A stretch of 64,000 nucleotides of DNA from Pseudoips prasinana (Eukaryota > Arthropoda > Insecta > Lepidoptera > Nolidae): NCBI GenBank assembly GCA_951640165.1, contig OX621247.1, positions 27,626,001-27,690,000 on the forward strand. Direction: 5' to 3'. This document shows positions 52,406 to 63,027 of the stretch, one piece after another. Made by a program: the position numbers and the translations under genes. Below the pieces are notes generated by a model. It saw only the letters and a program-made list of their open reading frames with translations. It was not told the DNA's origin and did not search any database. The stretch's first letter is position 1. Every line of letters starts with the position of its first letter.

Positions 52406-52829
52406 AACCAGGTAAACATGTGCATTCTTCTGCTCTCATAAATAGACCCTGCCTTCTTTTAAATCGATACATCATGTCAGCCGAATGACATCTTCTACAG
52501 ATTTTTTTGATAACTCGTTTTCTGTCTAAGCAGCCCGGCAATGGAATTTACTTTCTGTAGAAATTAGGCGTGCACAAACCCTAGCCTCTTTCAAAGTTTC
52601 CTAAAAAACCAATTTTAGTAACCTCTTCCTGCATAAACTCCTTAATTAAAAAGATATATAATGTTATGTATGTATAGTATATTATTATAGTATAGTATTA
52701 TTAGTATTTATACAAATATAAGTATATATTTATGAAGCTTGTACATATGTAATGTATGTATGTAATAACGTTAAACATTTAATACACACGATAGTACACT
52801 TACAACTACCGCCTTTTCCATATTAATTC
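52406..52829. other. Unannotated stretch
   Basis: AT-rich, with a TATAGTATATTATTATAGTATAG simple-sequence patch near 52673-52700. No gene. Confidence 0.35.
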
Positions 52830-52965
52830 TTCTTGTCTACCCAACGGTTGTCTGGAAGAGATCGCTACAAAGCGATAAGGCCGCCGATTGTACCTTTATT
52901 TTCTTTTTAAGATATTGTGTATTGTGTTTTCTGGTGCAATAAAGTGTACTCTATCTATCTATCCA
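52830..52965 (+). repeat. LINE 3'-end fragment with (TCTA)n tail
   Basis: CAACGGTTGTCTGGAAGAGA, TCGCTACAAAGCGATAAGGC, CGCCGATTGTACC and GTGCAATAAAGTGTACTCTA, then TCTATCTATC. Same family as 32130-32256. Confidence 0.7.
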
Positions 52966-53165
52966 CAGCTGGACAAATGCCTCCCCATAATATTTCCATA
53001 ATTGAGTTGTGTCTGTCTCTTTTGAGGTATATTCCATAATCGCCACGCTTGCCAGACGGGATGCCGATTGCCGTATGTTTATAGGAGCTGCTGCCCGTTC
53101 TCTGGTAGACATCTTCTAAGCCCCCCTCGCGATGAGATGGGGTGGCGATATTGTATGCCACGCAG
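52960..53165 (-). repeat. Repeat-D copy
   Basis: CACAGCTGGACAAATGCCTC at the left, CGCCACGCTTGCCAGACGGG, GCTGCTGCCCGTTCTCTGG, CGCGATGAGATGGGGTGG, ATTGTATGCC. Nearly full length. Confidence 0.75.
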
Positions 53166-53171
53166 CATAAA

Positions 53172-53339
53172 TCACACTAATATTATAAAGGCGAAAGTTT
53201 GCGAGTGTGTGAGTGAGTATGTTTGTTACTTCTTCACGTCTAAACGGTTTGAACAATTTTAATGAAATTTGGTATGGAGTTAGCTGGCACCCTAGATTAA
53301 CACATGGGCTATAATTTATAAAGTTTAACGCGCCCCTAG
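53172..53339 (+). mobile_element. Non-autonomous Helitron
   Basis: TCACACTAATATTATAAAGG start after A, CACGTCTAAACGGTTTGAAC, GGTATGGAGTTAGCTGGC, then AACGCG and CCCCTAG with the hairpin loop deleted. Confidence 0.7.
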
Positions 53340-53857
53340 TACTTCATAAATAAAAAAGAACCGATGATGTTTTGTATTTTGTCTCCTCACTTCGCAATGT
53401 AGCTCGTTAGGTATTGTGTAATACATAAAATGGAGTAGAGTTAATTAAAATAAAAGACCTATTTGTTTTAAAGATAATTAATGAACATCGTATATAAAAG
53501 ACTGAGTTCAGTTACATTTAAAATGATTGCCTTAGGGCACTGTGAACAGACGATATTTTTCTTGATATTGATATAGCGTTGAAAATTATAGAACATATTT
53601 GACAATGTTCGTTTCTTTTGTGGTTTTCTTAAAATTATTAAGAATTCAATTAAATAAATTCTTGTTAACATAACTCGATTAGCTAAAACAATATCGTGTT
53701 GTCGCTGAAAATTCTGAGATTTTAGCCAAAAGAACTTATTTTTATTGAGCGACTTGAAAATTTATTGTACTGTCTACATCAGGAATATGGGCATACATAT
53801 ATACTATACAGTGCCCATAATATGGCCTTTTGCTACACTATTACTCAATATATATAA
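53340..53857. other. Unannotated stretch
   Basis: No gene or repeat recognised. Confidence 0.35.
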
Positions 53858-54461
53858 AACCGGCCAAGTGCGAGTCTGACCCGCCCATGAAGGGTTCCGC
53901 AGCAGCAAGTATTTCAGTTGATTAAATGAAAGGTAAATTGCGGTTTACGATTTATGACGCATTAAAAAAAAACTACTTACTAGATTTCGTTCAAACCAAT
54001 TTTCGTTGTTAGTTTACATAGTAATGTACATCATATATTTTTTTTAGTTTTATCATTCGCTTATTTTAGAAGTTGCAGGGGGGGGACGGGGACACTCATT
54101 TTTCCACTTTGGAAGTGTCTCTCGCGCAAACTATTCAGTTTAGAAAAAAATGATTTTAGAAAGCTCAATTTCATTTTTGAAGACCTCTCCATAGATACCC
54201 CGCATATATGGGTACGACGAAAAAAATATTTTTGTGTGTCTGTTCTATGTATGGGGAACCCCAAAATTATTATTATTTTTCTATTTTTGTGTAAAAATCT
54301 TAATGCGGTTCACAGAATACGTCTTACTTACGAAGTTTCAACAGTACAGCTCTTATAGTTTCGGAAAAAAATGGCTGTGACATACGGACGGACAGACAGA
54401 CAGACAGACATGACGAATCTATAAGGGTTCCGGTTTTTGCCATTTGGCTACGGAACCCTAA
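53858..54461 (+). repeat. Element-K copy
   Basis: AACCGGCCAAGTGCGAGTCT, AAGGGTTCCGCAGCAGCAAG, poly-G, AGTGTCTCTCGCGCAAAC, CTTAATGCGGTTCACAGAAT, ACATACGGACGGACAGACAG, and TTGGCTACGGAACCCTA at the right. GGGTTCCG and CGGAACCC form a short terminal inverted repeat. No ORF. Confidence 0.8.
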
Positions 54462-54482
54462 AAAAAGGATTCCTAATGAGAT

Positions 54483-54580
54483 TTCTGGCAGTGTTTCACG
54501 GTATCTGCCACGTCATGCACTGCACGGTGGCGTAAAAAAATACGATCCACTTAAATGTATTTTTTTTTCATTTGAATTAG
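54483..54580 (+). repeat. LINE 3' UTR fragment
   Basis: CTGGCAGTGTTTCACGG, TGCCACGTCATGCACTGCAC and TAAATGTATTTTTTTT match 1108-1185. Confidence 0.6.
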
Positions 54581-54639
54581 TGGTTAGTTACCCTGACTGC
54601 TACGCTAAAGGTCGTAAATTTGATCCACACCCAGGAAAA

Positions 54640-54760
54640 AGATGGGTTGGCGATCGCTGTAAGATGGTCATAGTAATCAGAGGGAAGCTGTTGCCCGTCC
54701 TCTGGTCACGGAAATCAGACACCTCCGCCTCCACGAACATGCCAGACGCACTGCAGTAGG
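54640..54760 (-). pseudogene. Repeat-D fragment joined to an RT C-terminal fragment
   Basis: GATGGGTTGGCGATCGCTGT..CTGTTGCCCGTCCTCTGG is repeat-D. 54697-54760 encodes YCSASGMFVEAEVSDF on the minus strand, similar to the 13543-14166 RT fragment. This is a chimera of two repeats. Confidence 0.6.
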
Positions 54761-55116
54761 TACCGTGGAAATCCCATGGAAGATATAGGATGAAACTACT
54801 CTTCTCTTCACACTCTACACACTTTCCTAACATAATATCATATCATACACACTGACACACATCAACACACGCAGGCAAGCATGGTATTATTATGTATTTT
54901 TTATTTTGTTTTTATTTACTTTTTCTGTATGTATTATTTTCATTTCATTTTAAATTGTGTAAGAAAGCACAAAAAATGTAAACTCTTTTTAATATGGAAG
55001 AATGAAGTCTCCTGGCACAAGCTATTAAACGCTCAAAAGCCACTAAAACAACCACTAAAAGAACCACTAATAGCATAAGACATTTGTGTTTCCGTAAATA
55101 TAGTTAATACTGTATC
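54761..55116. other. Unannotated stretch
   Basis: A plus-strand frame at 54881-55078 is low-complexity, T-rich translation followed by Lys-rich sequence. No gene supported. Confidence 0.35.
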
Positions 55117-55127
55117 ATAGAATCGGG

Positions 55128-55379
55128 CTCATAGCTAGATGCTCTCACCGGTCCGTAAGCGATCGGTGAGGTTAAGCGACTAGGCTCGCGGTCAGTCCAT
55201 AGATGGGTGACCGCCAAAGTGGTTTAATTTCTGAGCGCCTCCGTACTTCGGAGGGCACGTTAAGTTGTCGGTCCCAGTTGTAGCCATTAGGCAACAGTCG
55301 TTAAGCCATTTCAGATGCCTACTGGGCGGCTTGAACAACTCTGACACCAGGGTAATTACTGCCCATACGATAAGTAAGT
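55128..55379 (+). repeat. SINE-5S copy with 11-bp target duplication
   Basis: 252 bp between ATAGAATCGGG at 55117-55127 and 55380-55390. The head shows 5S-like blocks in order: CCGGTCCGTAAGCGATCGG, GAGGTTAAGCGACTAGGC, CGCGGTCAGTCC and ATGGGTGACCGCC. The tail is TAAGTAAG. The best copy of the family. Confidence 0.88.
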
Positions 55380-55390
55380 ATAGAATCGGG

Positions 55391-55772
55391 GCCATTGCTT
55401 TTTCACCAAACATTATGCGTGTATTTTCTAATTAACACAGCGCCATAAAGCAGTATCAGATGTAAGCATTACATACGATTCGTAGCAATTATTCAATATG
55501 GTATGAATTATTAATCATTGTGAGTAGGTGGAACTGCATTTCGTGAATATATGTACGTAACCGAGAGGTCAGTGGGTCACATAAACAGTGTTAATATCGT
55601 GTAAACAAGGATTATATCATAATAAACTGTTAACTTAATAGCTGAATGTGGACATTGAAGTCGGCAAATCTACCCATTATACTGAATAAAGATAGTACTT
55701 TGTACCGAAAAATCTCTGCGTTAAGATACTTAAATTAATAGCTACTCTCGTAACGACGTAATAATGTTTAAT
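55391..55772. other. Unannotated stretch
   Basis: No gene or repeat recognised. Confidence 0.35.
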
Positions 55773-55913
55773 GTACAGACGCCAGCACATCAAGCTACCA
55801 CAATCTGTCAAATTTCTCCATTTGAAAGTGAACCTTGTGCTTTTATGATAAAATTGAAAATCTATAAAAGAAATTTGACAGATTGGGGTAGCTGGATGTG
55901 CTGGCGTCTGTAC
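55773..55913. mobile_element. MITE-1 copy
   Basis: 141 bp; TIR GTACAGACGCCAGCACATC with its complement at the right, inner GACAGATTGGGGTAGCTGG, centre GAAAGTGAACCTTGTGC. Full length. Confidence 0.9.
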
Positions 55914-55971
55914 CTAACATGCTCGCTGGAAGTGCATGACTTTGATAATGTTTACCTAAAGTACGTGTATT

Positions 55972-56265
55972 TTTTATATAAGAGGGCGACAAACGAGCGG
56001 TTGGGTCACCTAATGGTAAGCGATCATCGCCGCCCATGGACACTCGCAACTCCAAGGAGTCATGGGTGCATTGCCGGCCTTGAAAAGAGTCCGCAAACAA
56101 TTGCTCCTGACCCTCCCCATCCCTATGAGCTCTGGTGACCTTACTCTCACTCAGAAATACAACATTGAATTATTAATATTATTAAGGAATGTCTTCTGTA
56201 AGGTGCACGTACTTCCCCAGTCGGGCTTCTCTTTGAGCGAATGAACGCTGTGCCCTTTACTCTAC
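55972..56265 (-). repeat. LINE-G 3'-end copy
   Basis: TTTTTTATATAAGAGGGCGAC, GGGTCACCTAATGGTAAGCG and GCCGCCCATGGACACTCGC, then CCCCATCCCTATGAGCTCTG and TTAAGGAATGTCTTCTGTAA, shared over about 290 bp with 37826-38110. Confidence 0.7.
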
Positions 56266-56403
56266 TAATGGTATTTTTTGGATCCTACATGGCTACCACA
56301 AATTCATGTAGTTTACTTATGATGATACATTGCAGTTTTTCCACTACATTAACTAGAATCGCCCCTAGCGGAAACTTCAATGAACTTAAAATGTCTATAC
56401 TAA

Positions 56404-57009
56404 AAAACCGGCCAAGTGCGAGTCGGACTCGCACATGAAGGGTTCCGTAGCAGCAAGTATTTCAGTTGATTAAATGAAAGCAAATTGCGGTTTATAACGT
56501 AATAAAAAATACTACTTACTAGATCGCGGTCAAACTAATTTTCGTTGTTAGTTTCTATGGTAATGTACATCATATATTTTTTTTAGTTTTATCATTCTCT
56601 TATTTTAGAAGTTACAGTAAAACGAGTGTCCTCCCCACACTCGTTTTACCACTTTGGAAGTGTCTCTCGCGCAAACTATTCAGTTTAGCCAAAAATTATA
56701 TTAGAAACCTCAATATGATTTTTGAAGACCTATCCATAGACACCCCACATGTATGGGTACAATCAAAAAAAAATTATTGAGTTTCAGCTCTATGTATGGC
56801 GACCCCCCAAAATTATTGTTCTTTTTCTATTTTCGTGTAAAAATCTTAATGCGGTTCACAGAATACACCTACATACCAAGTTTCAGCGGCACAGCTCTTA
56901 TAGTTTCGGAAAAAGGTGGCTGTGACATACGGACGGACAGACAGACAGACAGAGACATGACGAATCTATAAGGGTTCCGTTTTTTGCCATTTGGCTACGG
57001 AACCCTAAA
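56404..57009 (+). repeat. Element-K copy
   Basis: AACCGGCCAAGTGCGAGTCG start, GGGTTCCGTAGCAGCAAG, AGTGTCTCTCGCGCAAAC, GCGGTTCACAGAATAC, ACATACGGACGGACAGACAG, GGCTACGGAACCCTA end. Close to 53858-54461 throughout. Confidence 0.85.
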
Positions 57010-58255
57010 AACGGTAAGTTTCATCGAGTAAGTCTTGTATACTGTATGGAGTCGTGGTAGAAGTACTGTACCCAAAAGTTGACATCGGCATCCTACTGAC
57101 CAGTCCGTCCATTAGGCTGTATTTCGTGGACTGTAATTGTAAGCCCTTCGATATTTTTTACTGAGTTTGTTTTTTAGCGGTTACCACTTCATCAGATGGC
57201 ACGCTAGCTCGTCTGCCTCAAAAAGCAATAAAAAATAATGTATAAAATAAAACTAAGCTGCTTCTTGTTCTTCATATTTGTTTACCAGGCGTTTCTATGA
57301 ATTAAACTTAACGAAAAATGCGCTACTATCTTATTGTATCCAGAAGAAGTTTTAGATTTCTTTTTTGTAAGAAATGAAATAAAAAAACCGTTACTTCAAT
57401 TTAGTTAGGACAATACAAAAAATATATAAAAGAAGACTAATCCTTGAAATGAACCCAAAATAATGGTCCTACAGTTTTGAAACGCATATACACTAACCTA
57501 ATATCCTTTAAAAAACATCAAAATGCAAGAGCGAGACAGCTGCACCCTAAATTCTGGACATTAAAGCAGAGTCCTCTCTATCTTTATATATGAATTTATA
57601 AAGGAGTACTGCGAAAGATGTGACTTCGGAAACTGGATAACAATTTCATGACGGCACATACTTAGAAAGAACATCAATTCAGAGTAGATAGGTACCTAAA
57701 ACCGCAAGGTCCCTCTGGGGACACATTTCGGAGGCTTTCGACGGACAGATGAACGAGTTATGGGATGTGGACCGTTGGTTTTGTACATTTATTAACGATC
57801 GTCTACACCAAATAGGTACTTCCTTAAATGGAGAGTTGGTGTTTCTTTGCTCTGGGGTAGTGGCTACCTTAGTGTCAGAATGTATTTATTTATTTTATTT
57901 ATATATATTTTTAGTATTTATAGTTAAAAAATAAAACGGTTAATAACCAATTACATTAATTAAAATAGAAACAATTACATTATTTATTTTTAGGGTTACA
58001 TATAAAATTCAATACAAAATACTGGACATCCTTGCATACTTTCTTTCGCAGAAAACCAAACATATTCGGCTAATGTCTGTCCATCTACCGGCAAACACAT
58101 CGCATTCAGGATAGGCAATCAGGACGGCGTTTAGCATATAGATCTAGGGTTCGACATAATGGAGACTTGGCTCTAGCGACAGTATGATGCAGTGGCTTCG
58201 CAAATAATTCACGCTGGTGCATGGTGGCGGCACTGATGATGATGTTTCAAGATCC
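57010..58255. other. Long stretch without a supported gene
   Basis: A 61-codon frame at 57749-57934 (MNELWDVDRWFCTFINDRL) ends in low-complexity sequence before an AATAAAA; it may be the end of an old LINE or unique sequence. I cannot decide which. Confidence 0.3.
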
Positions 58256-58440
58256 CCAGTGAGCCTCTAACATGGCTTAACATCTGTTAAATAAGGACAG
58301 CAACCGAAACCGACAGCTTTACGTGACTTCTGGAGACGCTCAGGAATTAAACCACTTTGGTGTTCACCCATCTATAGACTGACAGCGTGCCTAGGTGCTT
58401 TACCTTTCCGATCAGAAATTGATCGGTGAGTGGCTATAAG
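58256..58440 (-). repeat. Diverged SINE-5S copy
   Basis: Reverse landmarks: CCCCAGTGAGCCTC, ATGGCTTAACATCTGTT, GACGCTCAGGAATTAAACCA, GTTCACCCATCTATAGACTG (reverse of the 5S-like ATGGGTGACC block), GCGTGCCTAGG, TTTACCTTTCCGATC. Confidence 0.65.
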
Positions 58441-58686
58441 CGCTTTGGTGATACAATAAAGAAATGAATATGAAAAGTAGAGATATGACGATAATTTTTG
58501 AAAATTTTGGAAAAACTCAAATCGCCTTAAAGACATAAATTTCATCAAAAACGCTTTTTGACAAAACAAGAAAATAATATTACAATTGAACTATACATAT
58601 TTAATTCTAGGTACAAGTAGATCATACGATCGTGACTTATACTTGATCAAGTAGAATATAATTTAATTTAAGATAATATTTTAGTT

Positions 58687-59315
58687 AGGCCTGTTGGCGT
58701 GGTTGGCAAATGCTTGTTTTTGTTTTATTCGTGGGCTAATTAGCCTCCGACGGCTCACTGCTGCTATTTTATTGCAGCAATATTGTTTCTAGGGGTTTAG
58801 ATTCTAGGTTTAGTTTTTATTCCTTTTCCAATCTTTTGTTTTATTTTAAACCTGCCTTTGTTATTGCTTTATTTTTGTTTACTTTTATTAGTATTCTTAA
58901 TGTTTTACTAATATTATTTTTTTCCCCATGAGACGCCATTCTATTACATTGTATACATTTTCAATACTTAATTCCAAACTTACAAATAAATTTATACATT
59001 CATATTGCACAAGTTATAAATATACAATTTTCGTTAATTTAATACCTTAATATAATTCTATTTCTTTACTTCACAATTCCATAAGCATAGTTCCACATCA
59101 CCATAGTGTCCCTTTATTTAACATAAATGCTTGCTTTTCACGCCGGAGGTCGTGGGTACGATTCCCACCCAGGACAGATATTTGTTTACGTGAACATGTC
59201 TGTTTGTACTGAGTCTGTGTGTAATTATCTATATAAGTATTATGTCTATATATGTATTTACAAAAAAAGTTATATATGTAGTATATCAGTTATCTGGTTT
59301 CCATAGTAACGGCAA
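58687..59315 (+). repeat. SINE-A interrupted by a LINE 3' fragment
   Basis: GGCCTGTTGGCGTGGTTGGC at the left; after the 408-bp insert it resumes with CTTTTCACGCCGGAGG, box B-like GGGTACGATTCCCACCC, GAACATGTCTGTTTGTACTG and the (TATA) tail. Box B has one base changed (C to A). Confidence 0.8.
58717..59124 (-). mobile_element. 5'-truncated LINE inserted in SINE-A
   Basis: A 408-bp insert flanked by AAATGCTTG at 58708-58716 and 59125-59133. Its T-rich left end (TTTTTGTTTTATTC) is the reversed poly(A)-like 3' end, followed by GTGGGCTAATTAGCCTCCGA. There is no coding region, so it is 3' UTR only. The family is not recognised elsewhere in the window. Confidence 0.75.
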
Positions 59316-59736
59316 CACCTATATACATTTTATCAAAAGGCCTTCAATAATACGTCTCCAATTGTAATGTAACGATTACATAACGATAAATGCCAGGAAA
59401 TAAGATTCTTGACAGTGTGTGACAGCTTACTGTAATTTGTTACTCTGTAAACAAGTGAAGATGTGTAATATAGGAAATGTTTTTTCATCCGTACTATGTT
59501 TGATGTGTGTGCGTTAAAACGAAATCAACATCTATGAAGACGATCTACTAACAAGCCTGATACAAGGAAAAAAACATAATTGGGAACAAAAAAACTTATT
59601 TGTTTAACAATATTAGGAAGCCCAACAGCTTACAATAACTTAATAGATTAGGTATACACAGCTGTTAGCCATTTATAGGTCTCCACGAATATGAAATGTT
59701 ATATAGGTGTGGGCGTAGTTTCAAAAATATCAATAA
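59316..59736. other. Unannotated stretch
   Basis: No gene or repeat recognised. Confidence 0.35.
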
Positions 59737-60030
59737 CTAGCTGTGCCCCACGGTTTTACTCGCATTAAATTTTATAAATTAACACAGCTCCTTCCCCGTA
59801 GGTGATAGCGTGATAATATGTAGCCTATATGTTGACCCGACCTCTTAGTAATATTCATGCAAAATTTGAAGTAAATCCATGCAGTACTTTTTGAGTTTAG
59901 CCCGGACATACATACAGACAAACTATATTTTTGGCTTCGATATCTATTGTAGATCACGCCCCAAGTATCCTTTTTAAAAAATACTTAATGTACAGTTTTG
60001 ACTTTTCTACGATTTTATTATATGTATAGA
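59737..60030 (-). mobile_element. Non-autonomous Helitron
   Basis: CTAGCTGTGCCCCACGGTTT at the left, GTTGACCCGACCTCTTAGTA, TTTGAGTTTAGCCCGGAC, then TTATATGTATAGA before T. Reverse copy of the subfamily at 33614. Confidence 0.8.
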
Positions 60031-60114
60031 TTTGGATATTTTTTATTGTTTTGAGAGTAATCTGATGTGTTGTAGCCTAATATAACAATGAAATACTAAA
60101 TTTAAATATTACAC

Positions 60115-60290
60115 CAGGTAGTCGGGCAGCAGCGCCACCTATGTGCTAGATAGGTAAACTAACTGCGGTCGCCAACTCGCATGCCAGCCGCGGTGACTGT
60201 GGCAAACCCCTCCAGGCAATTATAGTAACCTTTGGGGGAGGAATATGTCCAGCAGTGGACGATATCAGGCTGATGACGATGGTGGTACTA
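60115..60290 (+). repeat. Repeat-D copy
   Basis: GTCGGGCAGCAGCGCCACC, GCGGTCGCCAACTCGCATGC, GCAAACCCCTCCAGG, CCTTTGGGGGAGGAATATGT, CAGCAGTGGACGATATCAGG, CTGATGACGATGGTGG tail. Confidence 0.75.
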
Positions 60291-60630
60291 TATTTTATAG
60301 ATTAATAAATCATCAACAACGCAATCTCAATCCCAAGATATTATTTTATTAATATTAAATACAAATAAAAATTATATTCAACTATGACAGTTTGTAATCT
60401 GTCTTTACTATTCCAGATATCTTTAAATCTCAATTCTCACTCCTAGGTGCTCTATCTGCCGTAGGTATGTTACCACGTTTTAATTACGATTTCGTCAAAC
60501 ATTAAAAATAAATAACATTAAAGAATACAAATAGCACGAAATGTCTTATAAATAACTTGTATAATAATGCTATTATAGTGTTACTGTATTCCCCATACGG
60601 CGTATCACCCTCACCACCTGACATACGAAT
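60291..60630. other. Unannotated AT-rich stretch
   Basis: No gene or repeat recognised. Confidence 0.35.
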
Positions 60631-60769
60631 GTACAGACGCCAGCACATCCAGCTATCCCAATCTGTCAAATTTCCGCAACCGAATGTGAACCTTATGCTT
60701 AAGTGATAGAGTTGAAAATCTATAAAAGTAATTTGACAGATTGGGGAAGCTGGATGTGCTGGCGTCTAT
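60631..60769. mobile_element. MITE-1 copy
   Basis: 139 bp; left GTACAGACGCCAGCACATCC, right GGATGTGCTGGCGTCTATA (last bases mutated), inner TTTGACAGATTGGGGAAGC. Confidence 0.88.
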
Positions 60770-61035
60770 AATTCTGACAAAAGAAAGTAGGCAAATATGT
60801 ATTTGTTCATGAATTTATCATCGAATTTTGATGTCAAGGTTTCTCTATGTAACGAGTACATGTTAAGTAATATATACTTATGTAACGATGTTATTTGAAC
60901 ATTGTTTGGCTTGTTTTAGTTATGAGCGAAAGAGCTTACAAAGCCTGCAGACTTTTATGGCCTGGCATGACTTTTATGTTAGTCTAACGGCACTGGTTTT
61001 CACAAATATACTTTGAATAGTTATTAGTTTTTCGG

Positions 61036-61455
61036 CCTCGTTGGTCTAGCGGTAGCGTGTTCGTTAAATAACGAGGTCCTGGGTCCAAATCACATGTTAA
61101 GTAAATATGTAGACCGAGAATACAATCTAAGACATCAGTGTTAAAATTAGAGATGGTTAATATTGAGAGTTTTGGCGCCAACGCGGAAAAAGACGCATCA
61201 GGGCATTGTTTCATTTTCAAAAACTGGTGTAAATTCAAGTTTTTATGTGTAAATATGGTGGATTTTTAGACATTTCATGGACAACTTACACAAGTGGAGG
61301 AAAGTGCCATATTGCCGTGAATTGCGATTTTCTGTCTTGAATCTAAAACTCCATATAAGCCTCTTGTAAAGTCTCCACTGCTTTACTGGGGTACGACAAG
61401 ACTACGTATGACTTGACTGTGACGGACTTTACTTGACATGACGAAAATAAATGAA
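61036..61455 (+). repeat. SINE-C head fragment and unnamed repeat
   Basis: 61036-61098: GCCTCGTTGGTCTAGCGGTA, GCGTGTTCGTTAAATAACGA, GGTCCTGGGTCCAAATCAC, a SINE-C head without its body. 61165-61455 matches 44150-44830 (GGCGCCAACGCGGAAAAAGA, CCGTGAATTGCGATTTTC, TCTCCACTGCTTTACTGGGG). Confidence 0.65.
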
Positions 61456-61745
61456 ATAAAAATATATTTTACGGAAGGCTCATAAGGCCGAAGAAGCCGG
61501 AGCCGTAAAACTGAATTTAAAAAAAATGGTTAATATTTTGCGAAATTATTATCACGTTAGTGACTTTAAAATGTTTTAGTACTTAACTTGGAAGTGGACC
61601 AAAATCAATCTGTGTATCACTTATAAATTGGTAGCCGACCAGAAATCGAGCTGTGTATTGTATCTGTGTATCAATTTAATTTTTGGTCGCCTTCCAATTT
61701 TAAATCTTCGATGAAAATAATAAAACCCGTGTCATTTTCTAAGAC

Positions 61746-61863
61746 CCTATGCACACCACGTTTTTAAAGCGCGCCGTTGACGCGCGTTTCCGAAATGCGC
61801 GTTAGCATCGCGTCTGTATCGCTACAAACACGCGTCGACGGCGCGCTTAACGGTGTGCATAGG
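61746..61863. mobile_element. GC-rich 118-bp fold-back element
   Basis: Perfect 12-bp ends CCTATGCACACC / GGTGTGCATAGG, and an inner pair AGCGCGCCGTTGACGCG / CGCGTCGACGGCGCGCT with small mismatches. Much richer in CpG than its surroundings. Confidence 0.8.
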
Positions 61864-61958
61864 CCCTAAGAATTTCAAGTCTTAGTTTTAATCTTTTGAA
61901 TATCGAATGTGTCATTCAAATCCATCTAGTAATTTCTGACTGGTATATTTATATTATA

Positions 61959-62345
61959 CAATATGTAACGTAATTAACGCACACCCTGAAACACCCCAAT
62001 TAGAATATTATGTTATAATCATCATACATACACTGAATTTCTAATTTAACATGTATACGCATTGTTATTTACTAAATTAGTTTCTTGGAATAGAATTTAT
62101 TTTTCGTTATTTTGCATGGAATTTGTATAAATACAAATAAAACTGCGATTTTAAAAGTCCTATTACTTTCACTTACGATCTATTTTAATTTTGTTTTTAA
62201 TGTACAGGGTTATATGGCATCAATTTCCGTATTTTAATTATTTTTGGAATAAAAAAATACCTATATTAAAAATGATATAAATCGATTCAGTAAACGATTC
62301 TGAACCAACTATTTTCAGGGGGTGCGTTAATTAAGTTACATGTTG
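61959..62345. mobile_element. MITE-2 copy with TA flanks
   Basis: 387 bp; CAATATGTAACGTAATTAAC at the left and GTTAATTAAGTTACATGTTG at the right, TA on both sides. Interior collinear with 41465-41852 (ACACCCCAATTAGAATATTA, CTGTACAGGG-like, AATGATATAAATCGATTCAG). Confidence 0.85.
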
Positions 62346-62714
62346 TATATTTTGCCCGTCATATATTCAATGTTTAGACACGAGGTGTGTCTACAAAAGT
62401 GTCTTAGAATTGAATATGAATTTATCTTTTATTATTTTATTTGGGTTGCTATGTTGTTAGGCGTAATTCAAGCCACTCGTTCGGCTTTTGTCTAATATCG
62501 ACACCCGAGACCCACGTAAGGCTTACCTCGGAAATGGGATGATGTGAATACTTTATTTACGCGCGTTATGATGGCGGTATAGCACGCGGAAGTTCAGAGA
62601 ATAACATTTTATTTTACAAAATTAGATACAAGAACTTACAATAATGGTTAGGGTAACCTAATACGCTTATTTATAATAAACTTAATGATTCAAACCAATT
62701 TATTTTTTACTACG
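62346..62714. other. Unannotated stretch
   Basis: No gene or repeat recognised. Confidence 0.35.
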
Positions 62715-63022
62715 AGTAGCTGTGCCCCGCGGTTTACACGCGTTAAATTTTATAAATTATAACAGCTCCTCTCCCGTAGGTGATAGCGTGATAATATGTA
62801 GCCTTTATGTTGACCCGACCTCTTAGTAATATTCATGCAAAATTTGAAGTAAATCCATGCAGTACTTTTTGAATTTAGCCCGGACATACATACAGACAAA
62901 CAGACACACAGACAAAAATTCTAAAAACTATATTTTTGGCTTCGATATCGAATGTAAATTACGCCCAAAGTATCCTTTTAAAAAAATATTCAATGTACAG
63001 TTTCGACTTTCCTACAATTTTA
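62715..63022 (-). mobile_element. Non-autonomous Helitron, 3' end mutated
   Basis: GTAGCTGTGCCCCGCGGTTT (CTAG lost), CCCGTAGGTGATAGCGTGAT, GTTGACCCGACCTCTTAGTA, TTTGAATTTAGCCCGGAC, TTTCGACTTTCCTACAATTT. Parallel to 59737-60030. Confidence 0.75.
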
Positions 63023-63027
63023 TTATT

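Noticed and set aside
55150..55215. 5S rRNA gene
   Set aside because: Only part of 5S is recognisable, with many changes, and the copy is bounded by a target duplication; it is a SINE head.
57749..57934. 61-codon gene
   Set aside because: The second half is low-complexity translation of AT-rich DNA and there is no family match.
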